NCBI GenBank assembly: GCA_046484285.1 | Contig: JAWOBP010000026.1 | Coordinates: 1 to 22,824, forward strand | Direction of reading: 5' to 3' | DNA length: 22,824 nucleotides | Source of the DNA: CAZHCG01 sp046484285 | GTDB lineage: Bacteria > Myxococcota_A > Polyangia > JAAYKL01 | Part shown: one piece after another, positions 6,559 to 14,156 of the stretch | Layout of the letters: each line of letters opens with the position of its first letter | Numbering within the stretch: position 1 is the first letter of the stretch | Made by a program: the position numbers and the translations under genes | Notes under the pieces: generated by a model | Database searches by the model: none | Seen by the model: only the letters and a program-made list of their open reading frames with translations | Told to the model about the DNA's origin: nothing

Positions 6559-7686
6559 GTGTCGGAGTTCACACTCATTGTCGAAAACCTTCGCGCCCTG
6601 CGGCGCGTCAGGTTCGCTCCTCCTCGAGGTGTTTCCGTTCTCGTAGGCCCGAACGGAGCAGGAAAGACGACCCTTCTGCTCTCTTTCAAGTTCATTCGTG
6701 CATCCCTCGAGCGTTCGCCGACAGAGGCCTTCAACACCACCTTCGGAGGTACCGGAAATCTTCTCAGCTCATCGGCGAAATCGGAAGAGGAATTCTCGTT
6801 CGGAATCGACCTCGAAGATCTCTCGTGGAGACTCTCATTCTCCCAGGCGGCGTCCGAGATGGAGGGCGCCATGCGCGAGTCGTTGCGCAATGGAAGCGAG
6901 GTGATTTTCGAAAAATCCAATCTGGGAACCTTCCACCGCGGCGAGAAATTGCCTCCATACTCCGATCTGCTCGGATTGGACGTCCTCAACAGAGCCGGAA
7001 AAAGCGATGCACATGTAGAGCGGATATTAGACTTGATCCGCGGATTCACTTTTTTCTACGACCCCGATCTCGTTCGGCTGAGAAAGAGCGGATCCAACTT
7101 TTCGATGAACAAGCACTTGTCGAGCCGGGGTGAGAACGCTTTCGCTATGCTGGACAAGTGGCACAGCAGAAGAGAGCACCGCGATCGCTATGATTTCGTC
7201 GTAGACGGATTGACAGCGGCTTTTCCGAAATTGTGCAAAGACATCGATTTCGACAAGGCCGGAAACACGGTGTTCGTAAGAATCTATCGCCCGGACAACG
7301 AGCAACCGTTCCCCATCTCCTCGGAAGCGAACGGTCTGCTTTCGATGCTCGTGCTCTTGTGCGACATCGCTGCGGCGGAGCCCGGTGGGCTGGTCGCGAT
7401 CGACGAGCCCGAAAACGCTCTCCACCCATTCGCCATCCGTCAACTCGTCAGGCAAGCCGATTCTTGGGCCATGGCACATGATCTGTCGGTAGTCTTCTCG
7501 ACCCACTCACCAGTGCTGCTCAACTGCTTCAACTCTTCCCCCGGTCTGATCAACCTGGTTCGAGACACGGATCCCTCGACTCCAGTTCGTCTCGATGAAA
7601 TCAAGAACAGGGAATGGTTGAACAACTTCTGCCTGGGTGAGCTCTACGAGCACGACGAGTTCGGTTCCAACGATGGCGAGGCGTGA
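6559..7686 (+). CDS. ABC/AAA-type ATPase, probable sensor or effector partner of a two-gene accessory system
   Basis: A 375-aa ATPase of the SMC/OLD-like AAA_21 type. Walker A GPNGAGKT at 30-37, a signature-like SSEANGLLSML at 254-264, Walker B LVAIDEPEN from 278 with catalytic Glu283, and an H-loop STHSP at 314-318. The end, LGELYEHDEFG, is common in single-domain members. Between Walker A and the signature lies a helical insert (about 45-240) without coiled-coil length, so it is not an SMC protein. GTG start at 6559, with GGGAGG 6 nt upstream. It overlaps the next gene by 14 nt. Such small ATPases paired with a TOPRIM or nuclease partner occur in several anti-phage systems (PARIS, Gabija, Septu, RloAB), so a defence role is likely but inferred. 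Base composition is clearly lower in GC than its neighbours. Confidence 0.85.
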   Translation: MSEFTLIVENLRALRRVRFAPPRGVSVLVGPNGAGKTTLLLSFKFIRASLERSPTEAFNTTFGGTGNLLSSSAKSEEEFSFGIDLEDLSWRLSFSQAASEMEGAMRESLRNGSEVIFEKSNLGTFHRGEKLPPYSDLLGLDVLNRAGKSDAHVERILDLIRGFTFFYDPDLVRLRKSGSNFSMNKHLSSRGENAFAMLDKWHSRREHRDRYDFVVDGLTAAFPKLCKDIDFDKAGNTVFVRIYRPDNEQPFPISSEANGLLSMLVLLCDIAAAEPGGLVAIDEPENALHPFAIRQLVRQADSWAMAHDLSVVFSTHSPVLLNCFNSSPGLINLVRDTDPSTPVRLDEIKNREWLNNFCLGELYEHDEFGSNDGEA

Positions 7687-8584
7687 GATACGGGCCGTGC
7701 GAATCAGACTGATCACCACCGGCTATTTGGAGCGATCGGCCATCGTCGATTCGCTCTGCAGATTCTTCCCCTCCGAAACAGAAGGAGGCTCTGTCGATTT
7801 CATCCAACCGATGAAAACACACGGCATGACCACGAACCCTGTTCGAGCCACCGGTTCTCCGCCTTCCACTTTTTCCAAGATGGCGCGGGCTCTGGCCGCA
7901 GAGGCGCTGGAAGGCTCCGAGCCGGATGGCCGCGGAACCGATCTGGTCGTGGCCGTGGACGATCTCGAGCTCGCCAACCTGGCTCGACCGGAGATCGTGG
8001 TGAGCTGTCTCAGGACCGCCGTTGAGAAGGAGCTGTCGAAACGGGCAAGGGCCCTGGGAAGCTCCAGAGAAGACCTGATGCGAGAAACTATTCGGAAAAG
8101 GTGCTCTTTCCACCTGTTCTCACCTATGGTGGAGGCCTATTTCTTCGGCGGCGATCGACGAGCTCTGACAAGAGCGGGCGTTGCCGAGGACAAATCACCC
8201 AGGCTCGAGAAACGCGATGTCGAGCAATTCGAAACCGCAGACGAAGAGTACTCCCGATTCGTAGCAGACTACAACGAAAGACAGCGAACGCTCGGCAACG
8301 ATTGGTGGCGCGGCGAGCGCCATCCGAAGCGATACCTGGAGTATCTCGTATCCCTTTCCGGCTCTTCGTACAGAGAAACCGAACAAGGTAGCGCTGCTCT
8401 AGCCGGACTCGACTGGCCTCGCGTACCACCGTGCGAAAAGAGCGTACGGTTCTTGAGATCTTTTTTCCAAGACTTGGCCGATTTTTTCGAGGTTCCGAAT
8501 CCACTCGGACGAGGCGAGACGTCTGCGTTGACTTACCCCGATAGAAGCCGCAACCGCGACGAGCTATTGCTGCGCAACATGTAA
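7673..8584 (+). CDS. TOPRIM-like / DUF4276-like protein, partner of the ATPase
   Basis: A 303-aa protein from the ATG at 7673; an upstream in-frame start at 7637 would lie deeper inside the ATPase gene. An N-terminal strand-loop with a conserved-looking Glu (RLITTGYLERSAIVDSL, Glu20) and a later hydrophobic strand ending in two Asp (LVVAVDDLEL, Asp96/97) fit the E...DxD layout of TOPRIM-like folds. FHLFSPMVEAYFFGG (about 146-160), HPKRYLEYL and YRETEQGSAALAGLDW resemble the C-terminal half of DUF4276 proteins. Those proteins are regularly encoded beside AAA ATPases. The overlap implies co-translation with the ATPase, and the two probably form a complex with this protein as nuclease or tRNA/DNA-acting effector. 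Confidence in the gene is high, in the fold moderate, in the function low. Confidence 0.8.
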   Translation: MARREIRAVRIRLITTGYLERSAIVDSLCRFFPSETEGGSVDFIQPMKTHGMTTNPVRATGSPPSTFSKMARALAAEALEGSEPDGRGTDLVVAVDDLELANLARPEIVVSCLRTAVEKELSKRARALGSSREDLMRETIRKRCSFHLFSPMVEAYFFGGDRRALTRAGVAEDKSPRLEKRDVEQFETADEEYSRFVADYNERQRTLGNDWWRGERHPKRYLEYLVSLSGSSYRETEQGSAALAGLDWPRVPPCEKSVRFLRSFFQDLADFFEVPNPLGRGETSALTYPDRSRNRDELLLRNM

Positions 8585-8596
8585 AGGACTCTGAAG

Positions 8597-10063
8597 ATGA
8601 ACACTACTACATCTGAAAAACGAACGCCGCTTACTTCCTGCCTGCCCCTGAGCCTGGCGCTGGCGCTCTGCTTCGCCTGTGGCTGCGACTCGTCGAGCGA
8701 CGACTCCGGCACCGATTCCGACACCGACACCGACGCCGACGTCGGCGCCTGCGGATTTCCGGTGGGCGGGGCGGGCGGAACCGCGGAGGTCGGCGCCGAC
8801 CAGCCACTGGAGCACGACACGCACGAGGATGAGGCGATGAACACGATGGCGCTGGACAGCGACGGCCAGCTCGCCGAGGGCGGACCTCAGGCCCTGGCGT
8901 TCGGACCTTGCGGCGACGCCGGGCTGGTCTTCTGGCGCTCGGACGGCGAGCCGCAGCGCGTCTTCGTCGACCCGGCCGGCGACGCCGAGCCCGAGGTGAT
9001 CGGTCCGGCCCAGGAGCCGTACGACGCCGCGCTGTTCTTCGACGCGGACTGCACACCGGTGCTGATCGGGCTCGGCGCCGGCTCCGACCTGGAGGAGCTG
9101 ACCCGCGGCGAAAGCGGCTGGTCGGCCGGCGCGAGCATCGATCTTTCCGACGAGCTGGACGGCTCGGTCGAGTCGGCCGACGTGATCGACTTCCACGCCG
9201 CCCCGGACGGCTCCCTGCACGTCTTCGTGCACGCGAGCCTGGACGGCGAGCCGACGCTGATCCGCGGCGATCGGGACGCCGCGGCCGGCTCGACCTGGAG
9301 CTTCACGGCCCTGTCTGAGCCCCAGCACGACGAGCTGTTCGTCTACCGCGTCGACGCCGACGGCCACACCCACGCGCTGCTGCACAACACCGACTACCCC
9401 TGCGACCCGTGCGACGTGAGCCTCTACCACGGCGAGCTGACCGCGCCCGACGCCGAGTGGATGGTCGAGGTGGTGCACGAGGGCGTCTGGGGGCCGCCCC
9501 ACGACGAGCTCGTCGAGTCGGCCGACCTGGCCTTCGACAGCGCGGGCAACGCCTACGTCGCGGCGCACTTCACCCAGCGCGTGGTGACCGGCTCCTACGT
9601 CTACACCGAGCTGCGCCTGTTCGGAAACGCGGGCGGCGAGTGGTGCGACGAGCCTGTCACCTCGGCCAACGACGGCTACGCCGGAGCGGACGGAGAGACC
9701 TTCACCGGCGCTTTGCCGCGGATCGGGATCGACTCCGACGACCGCATCCACATCCTGTACCTGGACCAGGCTGTCTGGCACGAGTCCGGGATGCAGAACG
9801 AGATGCACGGCCAGCTGCGCTACGCTTTCCGCTCGGGTGAAGACTGGACGCGCGAGACGCTGCTGGCCCAGCAGGGACAGACGCAGAGCGCCGAGCCGCT
9901 GCACGGGACCAGGGCGCACCAGCTGGCGATCTCGCCGAGCGGCGAGGGAGTCGTCGCAGCGGGCGTGGCCCAGAGCTGGGAGACCGACTCGATCTACAAC
10001 GACACCGCCCGGCCCGCGACCCACACGCTGACCTCGGTCCACGCAGACGTCTCTGCTCCCTGA
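8597..10063 (+). CDS. Surface lipoprotein with Asp/Ser/Thr linker and probable beta-propeller domain
   Basis: A 488-aa protein with a lipoprotein signal peptide: hydrophobic core 11-27 and CFACGC ending at Cys30 (Cys28 or Cys30 acylated). Residues 31-48 are an Asp/Ser/Thr linker. The rest contains recurring motifs of about 50-60 aa such as ALAFGPCGDAGLVFW, DFHAAPDGSLHVFVHA, AFDSAGNAYVAAH and GIDSDDRIHILYLD. The 'D-x-x-G-x-x-x-V' hairpins are those of beta-propeller blades, so a six- or seven-bladed propeller is plausible; no catalytic residues are apparent. AAAGGA (8583-8588) is spaced 8 nt from the ATG and overlaps the stop of the preceding island gene. The first about 40 nt are low in GC, the rest high, so the accessory island ends inside the signal-peptide codons. 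Confidence 0.8.
   Translation: MNTTTSEKRTPLTSCLPLSLALALCFACGCDSSSDDSGTDSDTDTDADVGACGFPVGGAGGTAEVGADQPLEHDTHEDEAMNTMALDSDGQLAEGGPQALAFGPCGDAGLVFWRSDGEPQRVFVDPAGDAEPEVIGPAQEPYDAALFFDADCTPVLIGLGAGSDLEELTRGESGWSAGASIDLSDELDGSVESADVIDFHAAPDGSLHVFVHASLDGEPTLIRGDRDAAAGSTWSFTALSEPQHDELFVYRVDADGHTHALLHNTDYPCDPCDVSLYHGELTAPDAEWMVEVVHEGVWGPPHDELVESADLAFDSAGNAYVAAHFTQRVVTGSYVYTELRLFGNAGGEWCDEPVTSANDGYAGADGETFTGALPRIGIDSDDRIHILYLDQAVWHESGMQNEMHGQLRYAFRSGEDWTRETLLAQQGQTQSAEPLHGTRAHQLAISPSGEGVVAAGVAQSWETDSIYNDTARPATHTLTSVHADVSAP
8687..8743 (+). repeat. Asp-rich linker repeat in lipoprotein
   Basis: GAC-NNC dipeptide-encoding repeats give an alternating Asp-Ser/Thr linker directly after the lipidated Cys. 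It matches linkers in two other lipoproteins of this window (14565-14672 and 15529-15672). Confidence 0.75.
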
Positions 10064-10136
10064 TCCCAAGCTCGCCGTTCGAAGCGGCAACGACGGCGCG
10101 ACGTCTCGAAGAACGGCCGGTGATTCCGTCCGGTCC

Positions 10137-12050
10137 TCAGCTCTCCAGGGCTTCGCGCACCGCGGCGGCGAGCGTTTCGAAGCGAAACGGCTTTTGCACG
10201 AACGGCGGGGCCTGGCCTCGCGGAAAACGTCCGATCGTGTCCTGTTTTCCGAACCCGCTGGAGAGCAGCGCTCTCGCCCGTGGATCGATCCCGCGGATCC
10301 GCTCGAGGACCTCGTAGCCGTCGACGCCCGGCATCGCCAGGTCGATCAGCGCCAGGTCGATCTCGGCGGCTTTCTTTCGGTAGACTTCCACCGCCAGCTG
10401 TCCGTCCCCGACCGGGATCACAGTCAGCCCGAGGTGCTCCAGCATCCGGGTCGCCACCTCGCGCACGGTGTCGTCGTCGTCGATGAGCAGCACGGTTCCC
10501 GAGCAGCACAGATCCTGTTCGACGACCTTTCCGGCGTCAGCCTCCGGTCGGGGCCCGTCAGCCGCGGGCAGAATCACGCGGAACAGCGATCCGGCGCCCG
10601 GCTCGCTCTCGACGTGGACAACACCGCCGTGGCCGCGCACGATCCCGAGCGCCGCGGCCAATCCCAACCCCCGGCCGGTGAACTTGGTGGTGAAGAAGGG
10701 ATCGAAGATCCGTTCCCGCGTGGCGGCGTCCATTCCGCAGCCGCTGTCGCGCACCTCCAAAACGGCGCAGCAGCCGTCCGGAGCGCAGTCCAGCTCGCGG
10801 CCGTACTCGCCGGCCAGCTCCTCTCGCGTCAGGCGACCGGTGCCGACCTCGACCATACCGTCGCGCTCGCCGAGCGCCTCGGCGGCGTTGGTGATCAGGT
10901 TCATCACCACCTGCCTCAGCTGCGTGGCGTCAGCCCGCACCGGCGGAGTGTCCGCGGAAAAGACGCTGTGCAAACGCGCCCGGTGCGAAACCGTGACCTC
11001 GAGCAGACGAAAGATCTCTTCGACCATCTCGCGCAGATCGACGCAGTTGAACTCGAGCCTGCCCTTGCCGGCGTAGACCAGCATCTGTTGGGCCAGATCC
11101 GCGGCGCGCCTGGCGGCGTACTCCACCTCGACGAGGTTCTCCCTCGCGGTCGAATCGGCACCGACGCCCATCATCGCCAGCTCGGCGTTGCCCAGGATCC
11201 CGACCAGCAGGTTGTTGAAGTCGTGGGCCACTCCGCCGGCCAGCACGGCCAGGCTCTCGTTCTTCTGGGCGCGGCGGATACGCTCGCCAAGCGCCTCTCT
11301 CTCACGCTCGGCGCGGCGCTTGTCGGTCACGTCGGCGAAGACCACCTGCGCGGCCGGTCGCCCTTGCCAAGTGGTCGCCGCCGGTGACATCTCGGTCTCC
11401 ACCTCGCCGCCGTCGACACGGATCAGCGGCACCAGAGTCGTCGCCGGATCCGGCCCGCCCTCGTATGCCCCTCGAATGCGCGCCGCGACCCTCTCTCTGT
11501 GCTCGCGGTGGACGAACGGCAGCACCTCCTTCCCGACCAGCTCGTCGGGACCGGAGGCGCCCAGGATATCGCAGGCCTTCTGGTTGATGTAGACGCACTC
11601 GCCGCCCGAGTGGACCAGCACGCCCAGCGGGGAGCGCTCGACCAGCTGGCGATAGCGCGCCTCGCTCTCGCGCAGCTCCCGCTCGATTCGCCGCTGCTCC
11701 GAGAGATCGACCACCATCACGATCATCTCGCCCTCTTCCAGCAGCGAGGCGCGCAGCAGCAGCTCGCGATCCAACCCGCATGCGCAGCGCACCCGGTAGA
11801 TCACATCCCTGCCCATGCTTTCCCGGGATACGTCGCGCTCCCAGTTGTCCAGCACGCGGGCCCGGTACTCCGGATCCGGGTAGGCGCACTCGATCCAGTC
11901 CTTCACCGTGGGCAGGTCGTCGAGAGTGTAACCGGTGATCCTCGTGAACTGCTCGTTGAGCCAGCGGCAACGTCCGTCGAGAGAGGTCTCGGCCACGATC
12001 GCTCCGACCGGGGCGTTGTCGAGCATCGTGCGGTAGAGATTGATATCCAA
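10137..12050 (-). CDS. Hybrid sensor histidine kinase, PAS-PAS-HisKA-HATPase-REC
   Basis: A cytoplasmic kinase of 637 aa from the TTG at 12050; no transmembrane helix. Two PAS domains (about 4-120 and 130-250), then the phosphoacceptor helix GGVAHDFNNLL with His276, N-box NLITNAAEAL (Asn388), G1 DSGCGM (Asp435), FDPFFTTK and GRGLGL as G2. A C-terminal receiver domain has acidic residues LLIDDDD, phospho-acceptor Asp570 in LALIDLAMPG and Lys620 in FVQKPF. All active residues are present, so it autophosphorylates and passes phosphate to its own receiver; the final output protein is not next to it. A farther in-frame TTG at 12095 lacks a ribosome site, while the one at 12050 has GGAG 9 nt upstream and leaves PAS 1 (LYRTMLDNAPVGAIVAE) intact. 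It is divergent from the 12247 gene and convergent with the lipoprotein gene. Confidence 0.93.
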   Translation of the reverse strand: MDINLYRTMLDNAPVGAIVAETSLDGRCRWLNEQFTRITGYTLDDLPTVKDWIECAYPDPEYRARVLDNWERDVSRESMGRDVIYRVRCACGLDRELLLRASLLEEGEMIVMVVDLSEQRRIERELRESEARYRQLVERSPLGVLVHSGGECVYINQKACDILGASGPDELVGKEVLPFVHREHRERVAARIRGAYEGGPDPATTLVPLIRVDGGEVETEMSPAATTWQGRPAAQVVFADVTDKRRAEREREALGERIRRAQKNESLAVLAGGVAHDFNNLLVGILGNAELAMMGVGADSTARENLVEVEYAARRAADLAQQMLVYAGKGRLEFNCVDLREMVEEIFRLLEVTVSHRARLHSVFSADTPPVRADATQLRQVVMNLITNAAEALGERDGMVEVGTGRLTREELAGEYGRELDCAPDGCCAVLEVRDSGCGMDAATRERIFDPFFTTKFTGRGLGLAAALGIVRGHGGVVHVESEPGAGSLFRVILPAADGPRPEADAGKVVEQDLCCSGTVLLIDDDDTVREVATRMLEHLGLTVIPVGDGQLAVEVYRKKAAEIDLALIDLAMPGVDGYEVLERIRGIDPRARALLSSGFGKQDTIGRFPRGQAPPFVQKPFRFETLAAAVREALES

Positions 12051-12059
12051 AATGCAGAT

Positions 12060-12063
12060 CTCC
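12060..12063 (-). promoter_or_regulatory. Ribosome binding site deciding the kinase start
   Basis: GGAG on the minus strand lies 9 nt before the TTG at 12050. The alternative TTG at 12095 has no purine-rich site before it. Confidence 0.4.
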
Positions 12064-12136
12064 GAAAAGCCAATGTCGATACCGAATACCCTCAAAGCGG
12101 TATGCGGGCAACGCCGTTCGTTTTACGACTGTTATT

Positions 12137-12147
12137 TTGTCAGACAA
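12137..12147. promoter_or_regulatory. Palindrome in the divergent intergenic region, possible operator
   Basis: TTGTCAGACAA is a perfect 5-1-5 palindrome between the kinase gene and the DUF6249-like gene, inside an AT-richer patch (12118-12150). On the minus strand TTGTCT (12147-12142) followed after 16 bp by TAAAAC could be a weak promoter for the kinase. The central TGTCAGACA is identical to that of the REP-like palindrome at 22177-22189. Either an operator or a decayed REP; neither is shown. Confidence 0.35.
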
Positions 12148-12246
12148 GCTTCCCCGTCTCTCCGAAACCAAACCTCCCGCTCGCGCGACTGGCTCTGTAA
12201 AATCGGCCGGCGCCCGCGCTTTGGCCAAGCGAAAGGAGAACCCAAG

Positions 12247-12927
12247 ATGCGCTTTTCACCGTTTCTCAACGCAACAGTCCTGGCGCTCGCGGTCCTGTCT
12301 CTCGGATCCGCGGCCCTGGGACAGACCTCGGACGGCGGCCCCGATCCCGCCGCTCGAGAACTTTCCTCTTCGACCAAAATCGCCGACGAGGCGCAGGAGA
12401 AGGTCGACGCCGTCGATTCGAGCATGGGCTCTTTGGAAAGCGCGCTCGACGATCTGGCCGAGACCCTCGACCGGCCCGGCGGAACGAGCTCCGAGCCCGG
12501 AAAGGCCGATCCCAACCTCGCGGCGCTGCTCGATCACCGGCGCAACATGGAGGCTCTGCGCCACGGACCGGCCGGGGAGGGAGGAGCGGTCGCGATCCTG
12601 GTTCCGCTCGGGTTCTTCGCCTGCGTCTTCGGCCTGGTGTTCGTTCCCCTGCTGTTGCGCCATCGCCGCCGCCGCCTGGAGGCCGATCTCCAGTCCCGCG
12701 CGATCGAGGCGGGCATGCAGTACGTGCCCGAGCTGCCGGCCCGCCCGCTGCCCGTACGCAACGACAAGCGCACCGGAGCGTTGCTGGCCGCCGTCGGCGT
12801 GGCTTTCGCCGTGCCCACCGCGCTGGTGGGCGCGACCCAGGTCGCGGTCTTCGGTCTGGCGCCGGCGATCATCGGCGTCGGCTACGTACTGATCGGCCTT
12901 TTCTTGCAGCCGCCGCTCGAGGGGTAG
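12247..12927 (+). CDS. DUF6249-like membrane protein of an ECF sigma cassette
   Basis: A 226-aa protein: Sec signal peptide 1-25 (ending SAALGQ), a charged helical, probably coiled-coil segment (about 38-75), a TM helix at about 111-133 (AILVPLGFFACVFGLVFVPL), then a basic cytoplasmic-type segment HRRRRLEADLQSRAIEAGM and two more hydrophobic helices near the C-terminus. The 'TM-RRRR-x-LI/Q-x-x-I-E-x-G-M' arrangement is that of DUF6249 proteins, which are often encoded beside ECF sigma factors. AGGAG is placed 8 nt before the ATG at 12247. The sigma gene begins directly after its stop (TAGATG), so the three genes 12247-13973 are one transcription unit. Possibly an envelope sensor or a target of the sigma factor. 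Molecular role unknown. Confidence 0.7.
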   Translation: MRFSPFLNATVLALAVLSLGSAALGQTSDGGPDPAARELSSSTKIADEAQEKVDAVDSSMGSLESALDDLAETLDRPGGTSSEPGKADPNLAALLDHRRNMEALRHGPAGEGGAVAILVPLGFFACVFGLVFVPLLLRHRRRRLEADLQSRAIEAGMQYVPELPARPLPVRNDKRTGALLAAVGVAFAVPTALVGATQVAVFGLAPAIIGVGYVLIGLFLQPPLEG

Positions 12928-13572
12928 ATGATCACCTCGTCCCACGCCGCCTCGCCAGCCGCGCCCTCGCGCGCGAGGAGCGAAGAGAGCGCAGTGCACA
13001 GCACCTGCACCAGCTCAGACCGCAAGCTGCTCTACTCGCAGCTGGTGCTGAACCTGCGCTCCTTTTTGTACGGCTACCTGCGCAGGCTGGGAGCCGACCC
13101 CACCTTTGCCGAGGACTGCCTGCAGGACGCACTGGTGCGCGCCTACGATCGGCTGGTGCGCGCGGCGGCGCCCGCCGCCGCGGACGAATCCCGACCGGAG
13201 ATCCCGGACCTGTCCGACTCGTCACGGGCGAAAGCCTACCTCTACGGCGTGACGCGGCACGTCTACCTGGATGCCTCGCGCAGGCGTGCGGTACGCAGCC
13301 GACCGCTCCCGGCCGAGGAGGAGCCCACCGCCGACGACCCGGAGCAGGACGCCGGGCGGCGCGAACGGATCGACATGCTGCGAGCCGCCGCGTCCGGGCT
13401 CGAGCCGCCGCGTCCCGAGATCCTGGATCTCTACTACGGAGCGGATCTGAGCGTGGCCGAGATCGCCGAAGTGATCGGAATCCCGGTGGGCACGGTCAAG
13501 ACGCACCTGCACCGATCGCGCGCCGAGCTGCGTCGTCTGCTCGAGGCGAGCCCAAAGGAGGAATCGGAATGA
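12928..13572 (+). CDS. ECF-type RNA polymerase sigma factor
   Basis: A 214-aa sigma-70 family protein with only regions 2 and 4. Region 2: SFLYGYLRRLGADPTFAEDC then LQDALVRAYDRL (2.1-2.2) and AKAYLYGVTRHVYLDASRRR (2.3-2.4). Region 4: ILDLYYGADLSVAEIAEVIG then IPVGTVKTHLHRSRAELRRL, a standard helix-turn-helix. An Asp/Glu/Pro-rich linker joins them. The ATG at 12928 is contiguous with the preceding stop, and GAGGGG before it is closely spaced; a GTG at about 12993 preceded by a purine-rich stretch is an alternative that would drop an unstructured N-terminus. The following gene overlaps by ATGA, the usual position of an anti-sigma factor. It probably directs transcription of envelope functions, perhaps including its own operon; no clear matching promoter was found. 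Confidence 0.92.
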   Translation: MITSSHAASPAAPSRARSEESAVHSTCTSSDRKLLYSQLVLNLRSFLYGYLRRLGADPTFAEDCLQDALVRAYDRLVRAAAPAAADESRPEIPDLSDSSRAKAYLYGVTRHVYLDASRRRAVRSRPLPAEEEPTADDPEQDAGRRERIDMLRAAASGLEPPRPEILDLYYGADLSVAEIAEVIGIPVGTVKTHLHRSRAELRRLLEASPKEESE

Positions 13573-13973
13573 ACGACTCGCGACGACGCGACGAGCTGGA
13601 CGAGCTGCTCGCCGAGGCCCGCAGCAGCTTCGACTCGGAGGAGAATCGGGCCGGAGGGCGCGCGGCGGCGATTCGGGCCTTCAACCGGATCGAGGCCGAG
13701 AGCCGGCGCGAACGGCGCCTCTCGAAAAAAGGGATCAGGGCCAGGCTGGCCCTGCTGGGGCTGAGCTGGCTGGCGGCCGCGGGCTGGGTCGCGATCTCGA
13801 TAGTCGGGCTGGCGACCGGAAGCGCCCCGCGGCTGTACCCGGAAAACCTGACCGAACAGGTCGGAACGCTGGCCGCCCTGCTGGCCCTGACCCCCTTCCA
13901 GCTGGTGGCCGGTCTGGCCCTGTTGGCCGCGGCCACCACCACCGGTCTGCGCCTGGCCCTGTCCGAGAGCTGA
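13569..13973 (+). CDS. Small two-helix membrane protein, possible anti-sigma factor
   Basis: A 134-aa protein with a hydrophilic, charged N-terminal half (1-58, rich in Arg/Glu, presumably cytoplasmic) and two TM helices (about 60-84 and 98-128). It overlaps the sigma gene stop by ATGA and has the strongest ribosome site of the window, AAAGGAGG 7 nt upstream. Position and topology fit a membrane-tethered anti-sigma factor that holds the ECF protein at the membrane. But the N-terminal half lacks the HxxxCxxC zinc motif of the ZAS class and I recognise no named domain. Co-expression in excess over the sigma factor, suggested by the ribosome site, would suit an inhibitor. The gene is well supported; the function is guesswork from context. 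Confidence 0.75.
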   Translation: MNDSRRRDELDELLAEARSSFDSEENRAGGRAAAIRAFNRIEAESRRERRLSKKGIRARLALLGLSWLAAAGWVAISIVGLATGSAPRLYPENLTEQVGTLAALLALTPFQLVAGLALLAAATTTGLRLALSES

Positions 13974-13996
13974 GCCGAAGAGCCGATCGATACGGG

Positions 13997-14016
13997 GCTC
14001 CACCCCGGCGTGGGGC
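13997..14016. terminator. GC-rich hairpin after the sigma cassette
   Basis: GCTCCAC (13997-14003) pairs with GTGGGGC (14010-14016), 7 bp including one T-G pair, with a 6-nt loop. It lies 24 nt past the stop at 13973 and between convergent genes. There is no T-run on either strand, so rho-independent termination is uncertain. Confidence 0.3.
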
Positions 14017-14156
14017 TCTCCGTCCACCAGCCCCTTGTCGCCGAGCGGCCCGTGCTCGTCCCCGACATACTCAACGCAACCATCGACGGCGAACCAGTGG
14101 ATGCGCTCGCTCCTTGGCCTCGCGGACAGTTGCTCGCTCTACCCGAGCGTTTTGAT

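Noticed and set aside
4518..7049. Another minus-strand frame of over 800 codons
   Set aside because: Antisense to the ABC ATPase, barrel and part of the ATPase gene; crosses three genes and shows no recognisable motif.
10064..10136. Possible terminator between the lipoprotein and the first kinase
   Set aside because: Only a 6-bp stem (GCCGTT/AGCGGC with a mismatch-tolerant pair) and no T tract on either strand.
12108..12141. Possible ECF promoter (GCAAC ... TGTC) before the DUF6249-like gene
   Set aside because: Spacing between the elements is about 25 bp, far from the usual 16-17 bp.
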